Shown piece by piece: positions 61,222 through 64,000 of a stretch of 64,000 nucleotides of DNA. The number at the start of each line of letters is the position of its first letter. The stretch's first letter is position 1. A program made the translations under genes and the position numbers. The DNA is taken from assembly GCF_000761245.1 (NCBI RefSeq), contig NZ_AWOR01000032.1, forward strand, positions 112,612 through 176,611, read 5' to 3'. Source of the DNA: Comamonas testosteroni (GTDB lineage: Bacteria; Pseudomonadota; Gammaproteobacteria; Burkholderiales; Burkholderiaceae_C). The notes under the pieces were generated by a model. It was not told the DNA's origin. It was given only the letters and a program-made list of their open reading frames with translations, and made no database searches.

Positions 61222-61252
61222 AAAGGCCTTGCCATTTTCCGGCAAGGCCTTT
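61222..61252. terminator. Bidirectional terminator between nnr and rnr
   Basis: Perfect 12-bp stem AAAGGCCTTGCC / GGCAAGGCCTTT. Read leftward it is followed by GTTTTTGG, so it best serves rnr; it also sits 13 bases past the nnr stop. Confidence 0.85.
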
Positions 61253-61273
61253 CAGCTCTTGATAGGAGAGCAA

Positions 61274-63937
61274 TCAGCGCTCAGTCTTGCGTCTGCTCGT
61301 CCTGCTTGCCGGCGCAGCCTTGGCACCTGCCGCGGGCTGGGCCGCAGCCTTTACAACTTTGGAAGCCGACTTCGCCACAGGCTTCGCTGCGACCTTCGTT
61401 GCGGGCTTTGTTGCGGGCTTTGTTGCGGGCTTTGCGACCGACTTTGATTCGGGCTTTACCGCAGCCTTGGCAACAGAGATGGCCGGAGCATCAGGCGCAA
61501 GCAGGGCTGCAACCTTTTTCCTGCCTGCCGCCTTGCGCGGCTTGGCCTGCTGCACCGCAGTGACGGACTCCATCACAGGCACAGGCTCAGGCTTAGGCGC
61601 GGCGTGCTCTTGTGCGTACTCTGCCTCCAGTGCGGCCAGATTCACGCTTTTCAGCATGGCTTTCTTGGCTGCCTTTCGACCCTGCTTGGCGCGATCGGGC
61701 TCGGGTGCAGAAGCCGGACCCGCAGCAGCATTGCGCTGCGCACGATTGGCCTTGGCATCGCGGCGACTCCACTTGTCGGCATAGCCGCCCGCACTGCGCT
61801 CGTCACGTGACTCGCGGCGACCACGCCCCTCATCCTTGACTTGACCACGTCCGCTGCGCGGTGTTTGCACCAAGCCATCCTCGCCATCGCGAACCAGGCG
61901 GAAGTCGATGCGACGTCCGTCCAGATCCACGCGACTGACCTGCACCCGCACTCGTGCGCCGATGCCATAACGAACACCCGAGCGCTCGCCACGCAACTCC
62001 TGCCGGGCTTCGTCAAAGCGGAAGTAGTCGCCGCCCAGCTCGGTGATATGCACCAGGCCTTCCACATACATGGCATCCAGCGTCACAAAGACTCCGAAGG
62101 TCGTGACCGAGGACACCGTGCCCGCGAACTCCTCGCCCAGATGCTCGCGCATGTATTTGCACTTGAGCCAGGCCTCCACATCGCGGCTGGCCTCGTCGGC
62201 GCGGCGCTCGTTGGCACTGCAGTGCAGGCCGGCAGCCTCCCATGCCTGGAATTCCTTGGCCGCCGAGCGCTTGCGCGGCTTTTGCCCCGGCTCGACCACA
62301 CGCGAAGACAAGCGCTTGGCCATCTTTGCTTCGGCTTCACCCGGCGTGGGCAAGCTGGGCAGCTTGTAGTGTGTGCCGCTCAGCTCAGCCTTGATCACGC
62401 GGTGCACCAGCAAGTCCGGATAACGACGAATCGGGCTGGTGAAGTGGGTATATGCCTCAAAGGCCAGGCCGAAGTGTCCCGAGCCTTCCGGCGTATAGAA
62501 AGCCTGCATCATGGAGCGCAGCAGCATGGTGTGAATCTGCTGCGAGTCAGGACGGTCCTTGGTGGCATTGGCAATCTGCTGAAACTCCTTGGTCGAAGGG
62601 TTTTCGCTGATGCTCATGCTCACACCCATGGCCTTGAGGTAGTTGCGCAGAATTTCCTGCTTTTCCAGCGAAGGCTTGTCGTGGACGCGGAACAGGCCAA
62701 GCTGCCCGCTTTGGTCGATGAAGTCTGCGCTGCAGACGTTCGCCGCCAGCATGGCCTCTTCAATCAACTTGTGCGCATCGTTGCGAGTGCGCGGCACGAT
62801 TTTTTCGATGCGGCCGTTGTCATCGCAGACGATTTGCGTCTCGGTCGTCTCAAAGTCCACAGCACCGCGCGCCTCGCGCGCCTTGAGCAGGGACTGGAAG
62901 ACGCCATACAGATTCAGCAAATCCTGCACGCGCTCCTTGCGCTTGGCCGCTTCTGGGCCACGCGTATTGGCCAGGATTGCAGCCACCTCGGTATAGGTGA
63001 AGCGCGCATGGCTATGCATTACCGCCGGGTAGAACTGATAGGCGTGAATCTCACCTTGCGCCGTGATCAGCATGTCGCAGACCATGCACAGCCGATCGAC
63101 GTCGGGGTTCAAGGAGCAAAGCCCGTTGCTGAGCTTTTCCGGCAGCATGGGAATCACTCGGCGCGGAAAGTACACGCTGGTGGCGCGATCGTAAGCATCC
63201 ACATCAATGGCGCTGCCTGTGGTCACATAGTGACTCACATCTGCAATCGCAACCAGCAGGCGCCAGCCCTTGCTGCGCCCCACCTTGGCGGGCTCGCAAT
63301 ACACGGCATCGTCAAAGTCGCGCGCATCTTCGCCATCAATGGTGACCAGAGGAATATCGGTCAGATCAATGCGGTGCTTGTAGTCTGCGGGTCGGACTTT
63401 TTCGGGCAGAGCCTTGGCTTGCTCGAGACAGGCATCGGAGAAGATATGCGGCACGCCATACTTGCGCACCGCAATCTCGATTTCCATGCCGGGGTCATCC
63501 ACTTCGCCCAGCACTTCGATGATGCGCCCCACAGGCTGACCGAACAGCGCCGGCGCCTCCGTCAGCTCCACCACCACCACCTGCCCCGGCTTGGCCGCGC
63601 CTGTGGCGTTGGCAGGAATCAGGATGTCCTGGCCATAGCGTTTGTCTTCAGGGGCCACAAGCCAGACACCGCTTTCCTGCAGAAAGCGACCAATGATGGG
63701 CTGATCGGGACGCTCCACGATTTCCACCACACGCCCTTCAGGGCGACCGCGATGATCATGACGGGCAATGCGCACCTGGACCCTGTCCTTGTGCAGCACC
63801 GCACGCATTTCATTGGAGGGAAGGTAGATGTCACGCTCACCATCGTCGCGGACGACAAAGCCGTGACCGTCACGATGGCCCTGCACAGTGCCCAAAATTT
63901 CTTCGTTCATATCGGCAACTTTTGCGCGAGGGTTCAT
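61274..63937 (-). CDS. rnr: Ribonuclease R
   Basis: 887 residues from ATG 63937 (63910 also possible). 3'-5' exonuclease degrading structured RNA. Contents: two cold-shock domains (first starts GTVQGHRDGHGFVV), RNB catalytic domain (about 190-530) with DGEDARDFDDAV carrying the active Asp residues, and an S1 domain (about 620-705; FAGTVSSVTTFGVFVTL). The N-terminal helix-turn-helix domain found in E. coli RNase R is missing. A ~180-residue Lys/Ala/Pro-rich tail follows, with KPAT repeats. The start is uncertain as no ribosome site is clear. Confidence 0.94.
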   Translation of the reverse strand: MNPRAKVADMNEEILGTVQGHRDGHGFVVRDDGERDIYLPSNEMRAVLHKDRVQVRIARHDHRGRPEGRVVEIVERPDQPIIGRFLQESGVWLVAPEDKRYGQDILIPANATGAAKPGQVVVVELTEAPALFGQPVGRIIEVLGEVDDPGMEIEIAVRKYGVPHIFSDACLEQAKALPEKVRPADYKHRIDLTDIPLVTIDGEDARDFDDAVYCEPAKVGRSKGWRLLVAIADVSHYVTTGSAIDVDAYDRATSVYFPRRVIPMLPEKLSNGLCSLNPDVDRLCMVCDMLITAQGEIHAYQFYPAVMHSHARFTYTEVAAILANTRGPEAAKRKERVQDLLNLYGVFQSLLKAREARGAVDFETTETQIVCDDNGRIEKIVPRTRNDAHKLIEEAMLAANVCSADFIDQSGQLGLFRVHDKPSLEKQEILRNYLKAMGVSMSISENPSTKEFQQIANATKDRPDSQQIHTMLLRSMMQAFYTPEGSGHFGLAFEAYTHFTSPIRRYPDLLVHRVIKAELSGTHYKLPSLPTPGEAEAKMAKRLSSRVVEPGQKPRKRSAAKEFQAWEAAGLHCSANERRADEASRDVEAWLKCKYMREHLGEEFAGTVSSVTTFGVFVTLDAMYVEGLVHITELGGDYFRFDEARQELRGERSGVRYGIGARVRVQVSRVDLDGRRIDFRLVRDGEDGLVQTPRSGRGQVKDEGRGRRESRDERSAGGYADKWSRRDAKANRAQRNAAAGPASAPEPDRAKQGRKAAKKAMLKSVNLAALEAEYAQEHAAPKPEPVPVMESVTAVQQAKPRKAAGRKKVAALLAPDAPAISVAKAAVKPESKSVAKPATKPATKPATKVAAKPVAKSASKVVKAAAQPAAGAKAAPASRTSRRKTER
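61398..61433. repeat. Three perfect 12-bp tandem repeats in rnr
   Basis: GTTGCGGGCTTT occurs three times head to tail, encoding KPAT repeats (read leftward) in the RNase R tail. Related degenerate copies flank it. Likely unstable in length. Confidence 0.85.
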
Positions 63938-63971
63938 TTTTTTGATATACAATCTATGTCTTTCCTGAGAT

Positions 63972-64000
63972 GCCCAGGTGGCGGAATTGGTAGACGCACT
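63972..64000 (+). tRNA. tRNA-Leu, 5' part only
   Basis: GCCCAGGTGGCGGAATTGG followed by TAGACGCACT is the acceptor and D-arm of a bacterial class II leucine tRNA. The anticodon lies beyond the edge; CAG is likely from known beta-proteobacterial tRNAs. Divergent from rnr. Confidence 0.93.

Noticed and set aside
61398..61433. CRISPR-like repetition
   Set aside because: The 12-bp units are directly adjacent without spacers and lie in the coding sequence of the RNase R tail.

Overview
This window looks like chromosomal DNA from a beta-proteobacterium of the order Burkholderiales, most likely family Comamonadaceae (Comamonas or a close relative such as Delftia). That assignment is inference from GC-rich coding sequence with GC-rich third positions, the gene content and protein sequences, and two kinds of short dispersed repeat that I associate with that family. 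No rRNA, phage, insertion sequence, integron or CRISPR array is visible. One tRNA gene (Leu) is cut by the right edge.

Layout, left to right. (1) 1-6250: a rightward export operon: outer-membrane TolC/NodT protein (5' end outside the window), HlyD-type periplasmic adaptor, an RbbA/YhiH-like double-ATPase/permease fusion, and a YhhJ-like ABC-2 permease. (2) 6340-13850: a small helix-hairpin-helix protein, then a leftward carbon-storage and acetyl-phosphate locus: PHA synthase, phasin, a DUF3141 alpha/beta-hydrolase that resembles PHA synthase around its Cys-Asp-His triad, a phosphate acyltransferase with only a stub of a MaoC domain, and acetate kinase. (3) 14200-17720: ribosomal protein L31 type B, a membrane glycosyltransferase-like protein and a MATE exporter. 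(4) 17715-29050: a phosphate-starvation island. The leftward pstS-pstC-pstA-pstB-phoU-phoB-phoR operon diverges from ppx, and ppx converges on ppk. PhoB-box-like direct repeats with an 11-bp period precede pstS and ppk.

(5) 29060-34690: the conserved glmM-folP-ftsH-rlmE cluster with divergent yhbY. (6) 34750-37000: an accessory insert with a glycosyltransferase-like protein, a Kdo hydroxylase and a small DUF4149 membrane protein. (7) 37100-43190: greA, carB, carA and a SpoU-family RNA methyltransferase. (8) 43400-57900: the classic envelope and translation supercluster, read leftward from rpsB: rpsB-tsf-pyrH-frr-uppS-cdsA-dxr-rseP-bamA-skp-lpxD-fabZ-lpxA-lpxB-rnhB. (9) 58128-64000: an amidase, a bifunctional NAD(P)HX repair enzyme, RNase R and the start of tRNA-Leu.

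Most genes are housekeeping. The points of interest are: a ~90-bp AT-richer palindromic repeat family found in a spacer, inside two reading frames and across the start of lpxB; a second GC-rich intergenic repeat; the DUF3141/truncated-Pta/AckA module beside a PHA synthase; the Pho-box architecture, including a perfect 12-bp inverted repeat upstream of ppk; and unusual terminal extensions on Ppk and RNase R. I found no convincing wholly new multi-gene system. The DUF3141-Pta-AckA-phasin-PhaC module is the best candidate for undescribed biochemistry.
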